From contig JBAXHO010000010.1 of the NCBI GenBank assembly GCA_037138855.1, positions 1-38,958 of the forward strand: DNA of 38,958 nt, written 5' to 3'. Within the stretch, counting starts at the first letter, position 1. Each line of letters opens with the position of its first letter. This document shows positions 24,996-33,095 of this stretch, in pieces. The stretch comes from JBAXHO01 sp037138855. GTDB taxonomy: Bacteria; Patescibacteriota; Dojkabacteria; B142; OLB20. A program made the translations under genes and the position numbers. The notes beneath the pieces were generated by a model that ran no database searches, was not told the origin of the DNA, and was given only the letters and a program-made list of their open reading frames with translations.

Positions 24996-25715
24996 TTAAC
25001 CTCGAAACTTTCTTAGCTCCCGCCATAATTTAAGATCGCCGAGCAACTTTTCTTTCAAAAGATTATAAGTTGTATAATTGGAAGTACTCCAAGTCCTGGC
25101 ATAATGCTGTACCGGAATTTCTACAAACTTTGCCTTTTTTAATTCCAGCTTTTTGATCATTTCCGGCAGGATGGAAGCGTTGGTACTGGTCAGGTCTATT
25201 TGTTGCATTATAGAATTGCGGATTAACCGAAAGTCGCAATCAGTATCACGAATTGGTAATTGAAATAGCAATTTACTAAGCAGTCGGTAAATTTCTCCAA
25301 AGAAATGACGAAATACATTGTCCTCGCGGGAAGTTTTATATCCGTTTACAATATCCGCATTACTTTGCATTTGAGTTGATACAAGTTTTTCTAATTCATC
25401 TAAATGATATTGGCGATCACCGTCGGTATAGAAAATCCAATCTTTGCTGGCAGCCCAGAAACCGTGCTTGATCACGGCATAGCCTTCAGTATTTTCTGTG
25501 CGATCAATAATTTTTAAATCAGGATACTTTAATTTCATTTTTTTGATTGCCTCAAAAGTATCATCTTTGGATTTACCACCATTGATGGCGATGACTTCGA
25601 GGTTGTCTGTTACTTTTTTACCATAATAATAGGCGTCAGCAATTTGTTGCGGCACTGTACCCTCATCATTTAAAAAGGGGAAAAAAATTGAGAGTGACGA
25701 AAGTTTATTTTTCAT
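24996..25715 (-). CDS. Family 2 glycosyltransferase
   Basis: A 239-residue GT-A domain related to dolichyl/undecaprenyl-phosphate mannosyl- or glucosyltransferases. FFPFLNDEGTV is the nucleotide-binding start, NGGKSKDDT stands for the usual DDGSxDxT, and YTDGDRQYHLDEL holds the DxD motif (D98, D100). RDTDCDFRLIRNSIM is the typical acceptor-side block. There are no membrane helices, so it works at the inner face, probably charging the lipid carrier for the GT-C enzyme next door. Its start overlaps the aminotransferase gene by 11 bases. Confidence 0.85.
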   Translation of the reverse strand: MKNKLSSLSIFFPFLNDEGTVPQQIADAYYYGKKVTDNLEVIAINGGKSKDDTFEAIKKMKLKYPDLKIIDRTENTEGYAVIKHGFWAASKDWIFYTDGDRQYHLDELEKLVSTQMQSNADIVNGYKTSREDNVFRHFFGEIYRLLSKLLFQLPIRDTDCDFRLIRNSIMQQIDLTSTNASILPEMIKKLELKKAKFVEIPVQHYARTWSTSNYTTYNLLKEKLLGDLKLWRELRKFRG

Positions 25716-26865
25716 TAAAAAATTGTTTGATTAAATTAGCGACTCGTCGAATCTGATCAGTTGTTAATTCCGGGTAGATAGGCAGAGAAAGAATTTCTCC
25801 AGCTACCTTTTCGGCTACTGGAAATGTTTGCCCTACTTTTTGAAAGTGTTTTAAAGCTGGTTGCAGATTTAAAGTTTGCGGATAAATCACATTGGTAAAG
25901 ACATAATTTTTTTTGAGAAATTGCATTAATTGCTCTCTTTTTGCTGTACGAATTACATATTGGTGATAAACATGATAGCAATTGTCTAATTGTAGAGGTG
26001 TACCGACTAAGTCTTTTAATTGTTTTGTATAATGATCTGCGATTTTTCGGCGTTGTTCATTTTCCTGATCCAATGCCGGTAATTTACAATTGAGGATGGC
26101 TGCCTGGATTTCATCCAGTCGTGAGACAAATCCCAATTTTTCGCTGATGTAACGGGTTTTCCAGCCATATTCCCGGAACAATTTTGCTTGTTCTGCATAA
26201 TGATCATTATTGGTGACTACAGCACCGCCATCACCAATAGCACCAAGATTTTTAGTGGGATAGAAGCTGAAAATGGCTAAATCACCAAAAGTTCCAACTT
26301 TTTTACCATCAAATTGCGCTCCATGGGCCTGGGCACAGTCTTCAATCAATAATAAGCCGGATTGATCAGCAATTGCTTTTAAGGCTGTAAGGTCAGCAGG
26401 ATGGCCATAGAGATGTACTGCGATAATGGCCTTAGTTTTCGCTGTGACGAGCTTTAAAACGGCTTGAGGATCGAGATTGTAAGTTGTTTCCAGGATATCA
26501 GCATAGACAGGAACAGCTCCGATCTCATAAATGCCAGCCATGCTACCCTGGGAAGTATTTACTGGAATAATTACTTCATCACCCGATTTGATTCCACCTG
26601 CCAGTAGTGCTACTTTCAGAGCATCAGTTCCAGAAGCTACACCAATCATGTGCTTTACACCAAGGTATTGGGCAAAATTTTTCGAAAATTCGTTTTCAGA
26701 TTGTCCATGGATATAAATTCCTTGGTTGAGAACATTAGTAATTGCAGCATCGATTGCTGTTTTATGAGAAAGATATTGAAAATAAGGTGCTGCAGGCAAG
26801 ATGACGTTTTCTTCTTGTCCTGTCGGGATTTGAAGCGAAGCAATTACTGTTTGGGGAAGCTGCAT
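25705..26865 (-). CDS. DegT/DnrJ/EryC1/StrS sugar aminotransferase
   Basis: A 386-residue PLP enzyme of the nucleotide-sugar aminotransferase family, which adds an amino group to a keto-sugar nucleotide. The PLP lysine is K205 in SFYPTKNLGAIGDGGAV; EDCAQAHGAQFDGKKVG, VHLYGHPADL and SRLDEIQAAIL are family blocks close to the FdtB/QdtB/VioA branch. It lies 3 bases after the stop of the flippase-cupin fusion gene, whose cupin could supply the keto-sugar isomer. The product is likely a 3- or 4-amino-6-deoxy sugar; which one cannot be told. Confidence 0.88.
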   Translation of the reverse strand: MQLPQTVIASLQIPTGQEENVILPAAPYFQYLSHKTAIDAAITNVLNQGIYIHGQSENEFSKNFAQYLGVKHMIGVASGTDALKVALLAGGIKSGDEVIIPVNTSQGSMAGIYEIGAVPVYADILETTYNLDPQAVLKLVTAKTKAIIAVHLYGHPADLTALKAIADQSGLLLIEDCAQAHGAQFDGKKVGTFGDLAIFSFYPTKNLGAIGDGGAVVTNNDHYAEQAKLFREYGWKTRYISEKLGFVSRLDEIQAAILNCKLPALDQENEQRRKIADHYTKQLKDLVGTPLQLDNCYHVYHQYVIRTAKREQLMQFLKKNYVFTNVIYPQTLNLQPALKHFQKVGQTFPVAEKVAGEILSLPIYPELTTDQIRRVANLIKQFFNEK

Positions 26866-26868
26866 AAT

Positions 26869-28521
26869 TTATTTTATAAAATATGGAAATGTGTCAGGTT
26901 TGATGGGATCACGAACTTTGTCACAGAGTACAAAGAGTAACATTTTTTCTTGACCGACATTACGAAATTTAATGGCATGGTATGGTTCTAGTACTAAGAT
27001 CTCAGGTTTTTCTGCAGTAATTAAATATTTTGCTTGTGTTTTGGTTTCAATATCTTCAACAAAGAATTCGACTTGAGAAGCCAAAACGATTAACCATTGT
27101 TTGGTAAATTTATGATAATGATTCCCCCGGAAATTATGTTGCTTTGTTGTCACATAAAAAAAATATTTGGCATTAATATCTCCAGCAGAGCTATGCATCG
27201 CAGTTTCTGGACTGACTAAAATGCCATCCTGATTCTGATTCAATTTTAAAGTGACAAGTTGTTGGTAATTAAATTTCTCCAGTCCAAAACGGGAATTTTC
27301 CTGATAGCGCCGCCAGAAGTAATAAGCATATAGGATTAGAGAGATAAGATAACAAAGCAGAAGTGCATAACTTATTCCGATTAGTCCGTAAATTTTGACT
27401 AAATAAACCGCAGTACTACCAAAAATGACTAAGCGTAGTAAGGCAATATTACGAACAATATTGGATTTTTCATAGGCGAGAAAATAATTAAAAAGTGTGA
27501 TACCAATAGCAAAGAAAATTTCTGCTAAGGTATTGAGAATAAAAATTCGTTGATCAAGTAAACTGGTATGTGTCGGAGTGATCACATGGAGAATAACTTT
27601 GGTAAATAGGCAAACAATGAGAAAATAAATCAGTGAAAAACTACTAATAAGTGCAGTAATTTTCAAGATAAAGCGACTGACTGTTTGTTCATTTTCCTGT
27701 TTCAGTTTTTGGGCGAGGATCGGTAGCAATGGTGATCCAATAAAAATGGCGAAGATACTAGGAACTTTACCTAAAAAGGCAATTGGACTATAGTTGCCAG
27801 CAGATTCGCTACCAAGGAGTAAGTAAATCAGACTGATATCGAGATGGCCGACTACCAGTTCAGCCATGGCGAAGGTAAAGGTATTGAGTGTGAAATAAAC
27901 CACCCGTCTTGACAATTTATAGCGCCAGGTAAGAAGCTGTGCCCGGTGGAGGTCCCATAACATAATGAGATCCAGGATAATCCAGCTGATTAACCGTCCA
28001 TAGATCAGCGAGAGAATTGCATTAACGTGAATTTGATTGAGAAAAAAAGCAAAGAGTAAAAAAAGAAATGCTGAAAGAAAATAGAAGAGAGCAGCCATAC
28101 TTTGCCTCATGAGACCATTATATGACATTACCAAAATATTAAAGATCGAAGCGAGGCCGATGATGAGCAATAGGATGCTGTAACTACCAAGATCACGATT
28201 GAGACTAAAAAAGACAATGACAATCCCGATAGAGAAATTGATAAAAAGTTGGATAAAGAGTAGGGAGCTGATAATTTGTTTAGCTGGAAAAACTGCCAGA
28301 AATTTTTGGACTACAGTTGAAAGTCCGTAATCACTAAGTAATGTCAGTACTGCAATAATTGCTAAAATCACACTAATTTTGCCAAGTAGACTTTCATCAC
28401 TGGTAGATCTGGCAAAATATATCATCAGGACTACCGGGGCAGCATTATTGAGCGCCCTGGCAAAACCTAAGGTAAATAATCCTTTGATATAGGTGCGATC
28501 GAGTTGTTGCAGTTTAAACAT
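26869..28521 (-). CDS. Polysaccharide flippase fused to sugar cupin
   Basis: A 550-residue fusion. Residues 1 to about 420 are a Wzx/MATE-type lipid-linked oligosaccharide flippase with about 12 hydrophobic helices (GKISVILAIIAVLTLLSDYGLSTVV is typical). Residues about 430-550 are a cupin related to FdtA/QdtA (WxcM) sugar ketoisomerases or the CapF C-terminal domain: RGNHYHKFTKQWLIV (from R465, with H468 and H470), then EVLVLEP-like LVLEPYHAIKFRNV and DPIKPDTFPYF at the end. Flippases normally stand alone, so this joins a cytoplasmic sugar-nucleotide step to export. An aminotransferase follows 3 bases later. The fusion reads through without an internal stop or frameshift. Confidence 0.82.
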   Translation of the reverse strand: MFKLQQLDRTYIKGLFTLGFARALNNAAPVVLMIYFARSTSDESLLGKISVILAIIAVLTLLSDYGLSTVVQKFLAVFPAKQIISSLLFIQLFINFSIGIVIVFFSLNRDLGSYSILLLIIGLASIFNILVMSYNGLMRQSMAALFYFLSAFLFLLFAFFLNQIHVNAILSLIYGRLISWIILDLIMLWDLHRAQLLTWRYKLSRRVVYFTLNTFTFAMAELVVGHLDISLIYLLLGSESAGNYSPIAFLGKVPSIFAIFIGSPLLPILAQKLKQENEQTVSRFILKITALISSFSLIYFLIVCLFTKVILHVITPTHTSLLDQRIFILNTLAEIFFAIGITLFNYFLAYEKSNIVRNIALLRLVIFGSTAVYLVKIYGLIGISYALLLCYLISLILYAYYFWRRYQENSRFGLEKFNYQQLVTLKLNQNQDGILVSPETAMHSSAGDINAKYFFYVTTKQHNFRGNHYHKFTKQWLIVLASQVEFFVEDIETKTQAKYLITAEKPEILVLEPYHAIKFRNVGQEKMLLFVLCDKVRDPIKPDTFPYFIK

Positions 28522-28669
28522 CAGATATATGCAGTTATCATTTGAATTTTACATTAGTTTCAGAAATTGGTGAAGTAATAAATAGTTATTGGTTTTACCC
28601 AAAAACTTTTCACTTGTTTTCAGCAGCACAATTTTGTTAGACTGCGCTCAAAGTTATTCTCATAAAAAA

Positions 28670-29365
28670 ATGGAAATTACCCTCAATGACTATCAGAAAA
28701 GGATTCTCAAAGTCCTGCTTTATACACCACGTGCCAAATTTTCTGAACTACAACCGGAAGAAATGACCTCTAAACATTTTAATTATCATTTACATAAATT
28801 AATTGAGTATCAGCTTTTGGAAAAGGCCGATTCAGGCTATATTCTTACTGAATCAGGTAAAGAATATGTAGGTAGACTAGATGAAAAAACAATGGATTTG
28901 GAAAAACAGCCGAAAGTCAGTATTGCAATTCTCGCCACCCGCACTAATTCATCTGGTGAATCGGAATATCTTTTAAGTAAGCGCTTGAAGCAACCATATT
29001 TTGGCAAAGTTGGCGGTTTTACCGGTAAAGTGCGTTTTGGCGAAACCTTCGAGGCAGCTGCCCGCAGAGAGTTCCTGGAAGAAAGTGGTTTAACCGGTGA
29101 TTTTCGTCTTGCTAAATTTACGAGGAAAATTGCTTATGATGAAAAAGGTGCCTGTATCCAGGATCAGTTGATGTTTTTTTTCAGAGTGACCAATGTCAAA
29201 GGTGAATTGATCACGAAAACTCCGGAACAGGAAAATTTCTGGTACCCTGAAGCAGCACTTCATAAGCGGAAAGATTTGTTTAATACTTTTTTGCAATTTG
29301 TCGCATTGGTAAAACAAGAGAATATTGAGATTATGGAACTTATTACGAACGCGGAGGGGTATTGA
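28670..29365 (+). CDS. Nudix hydrolase with N-terminal winged helix
   Basis: From the ATG at 28670 the protein has 231 residues. The first 75 form a winged-helix-like domain (NDYQKRILKVLLY, then MTSKHFNYHLHKLIEYQLLEKADSGYILTESGKEYV). Residues about 83-215 are a Nudix domain with the full box GKVRFGETFEAAARREFLEE...GL (119-141, all key Gly, Glu and Arg present). Such fusions include sugar- or NAD-responsive regulators of the NrtR kind, but here the Nudix box is intact, so it may be an enzyme, a regulator, or both. The frame is open 27 codons further upstream, but the earlier residues do not belong to the domain. Confidence 0.8.
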   Translation: MEITLNDYQKRILKVLLYTPRAKFSELQPEEMTSKHFNYHLHKLIEYQLLEKADSGYILTESGKEYVGRLDEKTMDLEKQPKVSIAILATRTNSSGESEYLLSKRLKQPYFGKVGGFTGKVRFGETFEAAARREFLEESGLTGDFRLAKFTRKIAYDEKGACIQDQLMFFFRVTNVKGELITKTPEQENFWYPEAALHKRKDLFNTFLQFVALVKQENIEIMELITNAEGY

Positions 29366-29367
29366 AT

Positions 29368-29404
29368 AGTCTAGTATCAAGTATTATGTATCATGTATCA
29401 AGTA
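29368..29404 (+). repeat. GTATCAAGTATTATGTATC word array
   Basis: Imperfect repeats of the AAGTATCATG family, directly after the Nudix stop, followed by an AGTAGCTGATCC word and, near 29488-29518, the CTTCTAACTCTTAACTTTTAGC word that precedes several genes of the window. Confidence 0.55.
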
Positions 29405-29562
29405 GGGAGAAGGAGTAGCTGATCCTATTAATTCTTTTTTAATTTCTCTCCCGTTAACTCGTTAATTTTCTAATATACTTGTTCTTCTTAGCTTCTAACT
29501 CTTAACTTTTAGCTTTTTTCCTAAGTTTCATACTATATACCAAAAATAAATATATAGCAATG

Positions 29563-29571
29563 TGGTATACT
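29563..29571 (+). promoter_or_regulatory. Extended -10 promoter (TGGTATACT)
   Basis: TGGTATACT stands 26 bases before the ATG at 29597, so the leader would be about 18-20 bases. There is no clear -35 box, as is common with extended -10 promoters. No ribosome binding site follows. Confidence 0.55.
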
Positions 29572-29596
29572 GCGGGCGAAAATATCAAATTCCAAT

Positions 29597-30670
29597 ATGT
29601 CATACTACAGTCCTATGTTACCAGAAGCTCCCAATCTGGAAAGTATAAGTGATAAAAGAATTAAACCAGAAACACCAAGCTATAAACATAATTTTTTGCG
29701 TCTTTTGCAAAAAGTTCTTCTTGAACCGATTTCACCACAAATAATTAGTTTGTTTAATCAACTCGGCTGGATTCCGGATACGATTGTCGCCAATAAAATT
29801 GCTAATGGGCAGGAATACAGTGCCGATGACGTTACTATGTCTGGAATGCAGTTAGTACTTGCTTCAGCTCAGGAGGTATTAAGTGGAAATGCTGAAGAAG
29901 CTAGACCCAAATATCGCACTGGTGGTTGGTTGGATGCTCTCGATGGACCATACGCCAGACATGAAATGACTGCATCACCAATTGGAGCAGCAAAAGATAT
30001 GGTTGTCGATCGTATTACTGAAGTTGCTGTTTTAAAAATGATTGAAAAAACAATGGTAGAAAGGGGAATGATGGCAGGAGACGAAACCACACAAAGGTAT
30101 TTTGATAATATTGCTGCATCCTGTTGTTATTCGACATTATCAAAATCATTAATGGAAATGCATGGTGTTAAATTAAAGGGGTCAGAAAAGGGTCCTGCCA
30201 GTATGTTAGTCAGGCGTGATGCACTTTGGCAGGTGTTGACTATGCTGGGAGATAGAGACGAGCCATTGCAAGATCCCAATCCTATCTTGCAAATATTAAA
30301 TTTACTTTCAGAATCATCATCTGCAGCGCTTAATCAAAGAATTAAAATTATTATTGATTCAACAGAAGCCATTGATATTTTTTCGGCTGAGAAATTTCAG
30401 GATCCCAATAGTTCAGCAAGCATAGAAGCACTGAAATATGCCACTTTGGTGGATACGATGCAGCAGCATTTTAATCTTGATTTAGTTGCCGGAATGCAGT
30501 CAAACTTAAATATCCAAATGGAGGAAGATAGACTGATTCAAATACCAACTGTTGCTACACTAAATAGAAATGTGATCATTGCTGGCCAACCAAATTATTT
30601 GGTCAATAAACAGGCTGATGTCAGTAGTTTCATGAATCAGGCAGTAATTAGGGCGAAAGGTTATGTTTAG
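29597..30670 (+). CDS. CDP-alcohol phosphotransferase-like protein without clear membrane helices
   Basis: A 357-residue protein with the complete CDP-alcohol phosphatidyltransferase motif D113-xx-D116-G117-xx-A120-R121-x8-G130-x3-D134-x3-D138 (LDALDGPYARHEMTASPIG, then AAKDMVVDRI). Family members join a CDP-activated alcohol to another alcohol, as in phospholipid head-group synthesis, and are normally six-helix membrane proteins. Here the usual membrane helices are replaced by polar, only mildly hydrophobic stretches (GMQLVLASAQEVLSGNAEEA, IEKTMVERGMMAGDETTQRYF) and there is a 200-residue extension of unknown type. Either it is a soluble or peripheral relative, or the active site has been kept for another task. 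A strong extended -10 promoter lies upstream. Confidence 0.65.
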   Translation: MSYYSPMLPEAPNLESISDKRIKPETPSYKHNFLRLLQKVLLEPISPQIISLFNQLGWIPDTIVANKIANGQEYSADDVTMSGMQLVLASAQEVLSGNAEEARPKYRTGGWLDALDGPYARHEMTASPIGAAKDMVVDRITEVAVLKMIEKTMVERGMMAGDETTQRYFDNIAASCCYSTLSKSLMEMHGVKLKGSEKGPASMLVRRDALWQVLTMLGDRDEPLQDPNPILQILNLLSESSSAALNQRIKIIIDSTEAIDIFSAEKFQDPNSSASIEALKYATLVDTMQQHFNLDLVAGMQSNLNIQMEEDRLIQIPTVATLNRNVIIAGQPNYLVNKQADVSSFMNQAVIRAKGYV

Positions 30671-30740
30671 AAAAAATCATATAAAAAAAATAGATGATTG
30701 GCTGAATTAGTATTAAAGAATTATATTAACGTAGGAATAA

Positions 30741-31049
30741 CTAACCACTTACAACGGATGTTACTTTTACATTAGTCACATCATTTATTGTTAAAACTGC
30801 TGATCCATACACAGTAGAAAAATCTGGATGAGTTACTGCAGTCCAGACGAAATTGTGGGCTCCTTTGCTACCACTACCTGTTTTATGAGCATTTGTTATC
30901 ACTCCATTAGTTTGCTGAGGTAGCCTTCTATCCCGTTTAAGAACTGCACCTACTTTGGTTAAGAAAATAGCGCACAGTAATTCGGCATTTTCTCCATATA
31001 AGTCAAAAAACATTTGGCCTGTGTTAGGTTGATTAAAAAGCGTTTCCAA
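30741..31049 (-). CDS. Small hypothetical protein
   Basis: A 102-residue frame of unknown function with no recognisable family. The first half is mixed helix (FDLYGENAELLCAIFLTKVGAVL), the second half looks like beta-strands (VWTAVTHPDFSTVYGSAVLTI, NVKVTSVVS). The start is TTG at 31049; on the minus strand a TATAAT box lies about 23 bases upstream of it, which supports this start, but an ATG at 31013 is also possible. Base composition is like that of its neighbours. It could be a spurious frame. Confidence 0.45.
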   Translation of the reverse strand: METLFNQPNTGQMFFDLYGENAELLCAIFLTKVGAVLKRDRRLPQQTNGVITNAHKTGSGSKGAHNFVWTAVTHPDFSTVYGSAVLTINDVTNVKVTSVVSG

Positions 31050-31255
31050 AATTTTATCAAAAGAAATAATTATATAGTAAAATCATAGTATTTCAAACTC
31101 TAAGAGCTAATTATTTAAACGATAATGTGGTTGATAACGATTTGAAAAATCAAATAATTTATAATCATCAACTTATTATCTTCTTACTTTTTCTCCCAAC
31201 TACGGACAACGATCTCCTCTTTCTTCCCTAGCTACAAGCTACTAGCTACCAGCTA

Positions 31256-32023
31256 CTATCCAACCCTCACCCCCACCGGGCAATGATCTGACCCAAACAC
31301 CTCACGATAAATCTTCGCGTCAATTATATTACTTAATGGAATATTTGCACTGGTGAGCAGATAATCAAATCTCCAGCCTTGGTTGTTTTCTCTTTTGGGA
31401 TCACGGAGATTCCACCAGCTGTAAAAGCTATCGCGTTTTTCGTAAAGTCGAAAGGTATCAACGAAGCCGAGTTTTAAAATATCAGCAAACCATTTTCTTT
31501 CGACAGCAAGGTAGCCGGAATGCGCTTGATTAGCACTTGGGTTGTAAAGATCAATTGCAGTGGCTGCGACATTGAGATCACCGCCAAAGATGACTTTTTT
31601 GCCCAAAGCCACTTCACTTTGTAAAAGTAAGAGCATTTCCTGATAAAACTCTAATTTAAAAGCTAAGCGGTTCTCATTGCCAGTACCATTGGGCGTATAA
31701 AAATTATAAATTGTGTAATCTGGAAGTACGAGTTTAATGGTCCTGCCCTCAGTATCGAGAATTTCGTTGCCAGTATGTTTACTGATTTCTTGTACATTCA
31801 GGCTATTTTTATAGTAAATGGCTGTTCCGCTATAGCCAGGTCGTCCGGAATCATTGAAAAAAACCTGATAGCCAGGCACCATCTGCAGAAAAAAAGAAAG
31901 CTGATCCGGATGTGCCCGGAGTTCTTGGATCATGACAATATCAGGTTCATAGTCATGCAAAAAAGCAAGAAAAGCTTTCTCGCAGTTGCGCAGGCTATTG
32001 ACGTTCCAACTAATAACGAGCAT
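31256..32023 (-). CDS. xth: Exodeoxyribonuclease III
   Basis: A 255-residue AP endonuclease/3'-5' exonuclease of the exonuclease III family, acting in base-excision repair. All signature blocks are present: ISWNVNSLR at the start, DIVMIQELRA (metal-binding Glu), GYSGTAIYYK, GGDLNVAATAID (catalytic Asp and Asn), YSWWNLRDP, WRFDYLL and SDHCPVGV (catalytic Asp-His). ATG at 32023 is preceded in frame by GTG; the ATG is placed directly before the conserved VISWNVN. The downstream side abuts a run of TAGTAGCTGGTAGC words, the upstream side starts with CACGTATCAAGTAGC. Confidence 0.92.
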   Translation of the reverse strand: MLVISWNVNSLRNCEKAFLAFLHDYEPDIVMIQELRAHPDQLSFFLQMVPGYQVFFNDSGRPGYSGTAIYYKNSLNVQEISKHTGNEILDTEGRTIKLVLPDYTIYNFYTPNGTGNENRLAFKLEFYQEMLLLLQSEVALGKKVIFGGDLNVAATAIDLYNPSANQAHSGYLAVERKWFADILKLGFVDTFRLYEKRDSFYSWWNLRDPKRENNQGWRFDYLLTSANIPLSNIIDAKIYREVFGSDHCPVGVRVG

Positions 32024-32114
32024 CACGTATCAAGTAGCTAAGTAGCTTGTAGCTGGTAGCTTTAAAAAATAAGTAAATAGTTAAATTTAAGAATAATTTA
32101 AGAATAAACTGTTA

Positions 32115-32483
32115 ATGTTGATTATGTCAATTAAGGAATTTAATCAATTATTTGTCTGGCAGGAATCTCATCAACTTGTATTGAGAATATATACTTTATC
32201 TGAAATATTTCCAGAGCGAGAAAGATATAGTTTGACCTCTCAAATAAGAAGAGCTGCGTCTTCGATTACTTCAAATATAGCTGAGGGATTTGCTAGAAAA
32301 TCTATTAAAGAAAAAATTCAATTTTATTATATTGCATCAGGATCGGTTTCAGAAGTGAAAAGCCAGTTATTTTTGGTAAAAGACTTAAATTATATTGATT
32401 TAGATGCCCATACAAAACTGTTTTCACAAGCAAATAAAGTGCATCGATTAATTTATGCTTCAATTCGAAAATTAAGGGGGTAA
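32115..32483 (+). CDS. Four-helix-bundle protein (S23/IVP-related)
   Basis: A 122-residue protein of the TIGR02436/S23 four-helix-bundle family. FVWQESHQLVLRIYTLSEIFPERERYSL, split as FVWQESHQLVLRIYTL and IFPERERYSLTSQIRRA, then SSITSNIAEGFARKS, are the family core. These proteins were first seen in intervening sequences of 23S rRNA but are also widespread as free-standing genes; their role is unclear. No rRNA lies here. A start at 32124 (MSIKEF) is as likely as the first ATG. Confidence 0.85.
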   Translation: MLIMSIKEFNQLFVWQESHQLVLRIYTLSEIFPERERYSLTSQIRRAASSITSNIAEGFARKSIKEKIQFYYIASGSVSEVKSQLFLVKDLNYIDLDAHTKLFSQANKVHRLIYASIRKLRG

Positions 32484-32529
32484 ATTAATTTTGATGCTCA
32501 TTAATCATAAATTAGTTACTTTTCTGATT

Positions 32530-32660
32530 TCAGCTACAATCTACATTTTTCCCTTTAGCTACGAGCTACTCAGCTACAATCTACTCTTTCTCCTTAGCTA
32601 CCAGCTACTCATCTACAATCTACTTTTTTCCTTAGCTACCAGCTACTAGCTACTAGCTAC
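32530..32660 (-). repeat. TAGCTACCAGCTACTAGCTAC word array
   Basis: At least eight imperfect TAGCTAC(C/G)AGCTAC units with AATCTAC and TCCTTAGC spacers fill most of this gap between the four-helix gene and the cupin gene. On the minus strand they read GTAGCTGGTAGCTA, the same word as after the EpmA, GNAT and exonuclease III genes. Spacing is irregular, unlike a CRISPR array. Confidence 0.7.
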
Positions 32661-32669
32661 TATTTTATG

Positions 32670-32686
32670 TATACTATCCGTATACT
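32670..32686 (+). promoter_or_regulatory. Tandem TATACT boxes before the cupin gene
   Basis: TATACT occurs at 32670-32675 (preceded by TG) and again at 32681-32686, 32 and 21 bases before the ATG at 32708. Either could be the -10 box. The leader ends in CCCATCCCCCT, which is pyrimidine-rich with no ribosome binding site. Confidence 0.45.
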
Positions 32687-32707
32687 TTATTTATTACCCA
32701 TCCCCCT

Positions 32708-33091
32708 ATGACAGGATTTATTGGCAATATTGAGGAGCAGGTGCTGGCGAATACCTCATTTCGCAAGGTTATTTTTACTGGCAAATATGGTCAGGTTGTT
32801 TTGATGAGCTTACTTCCTAGTGAAGAAATCGGTATGGAAGTGCACGAGACAGTTGATCAGTTTTTCAGAATTGATTCCGGTGAAGGCAAGGTGATTATGA
32901 ATGGTGAAGAAGCTACTTTCTCAGATGGCTTTGCTTTCGTAGTGCCAGCTGGTACTAATCATAACATCATCAATACTTCTTCTGAAAATCCTTTGAAACT
33001 TTACACGATCTACATGCCAGCCAATCACCCAGATGGCAAAGAGCATAAGACCAAAGCAGAAGCAATGGCTGATGAGAATGATCATGTATGA
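32708..33091 (+). CDS. Small cupin-domain protein
   Basis: A 127-residue single cupin. Motif 1 is GMEVHETVDQFFRIDSGEGKVIMNG (His and Gln/Phe positions as in cupin_2, though the second His is Asp-Gln), motif 2 is DGFAFVVPAGTNHNIINT with the metal histidine. Such proteins include sugar isomerases, dioxygenases and ligand-binding proteins; the function here is unknown. A C-terminal charged tail (KEHKTKAEAMADENDHV) follows. It is followed by a GGTGACCGGT word array. Confidence 0.82.
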   Translation: MTGFIGNIEEQVLANTSFRKVIFTGKYGQVVLMSLLPSEEIGMEVHETVDQFFRIDSGEGKVIMNGEEATFSDGFAFVVPAGTNHNIINTSSENPLKLYTIYMPANHPDGKEHKTKAEAMADENDHV

Positions 33092-33095
33092 AAAA

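Noticed and set aside
32115..32483. Intervening sequence of a 23S rRNA gene because of the S23-like protein
   Set aside because: The flanking DNA is ordinary repeat-word gap sequence with no rRNA similarity that I can see.
32530..32660. CRISPR-like array of TAGCTACCAGCTAC units
   Set aside because: Units vary in length and sequence, there are no spacers of constant size and no cas genes.
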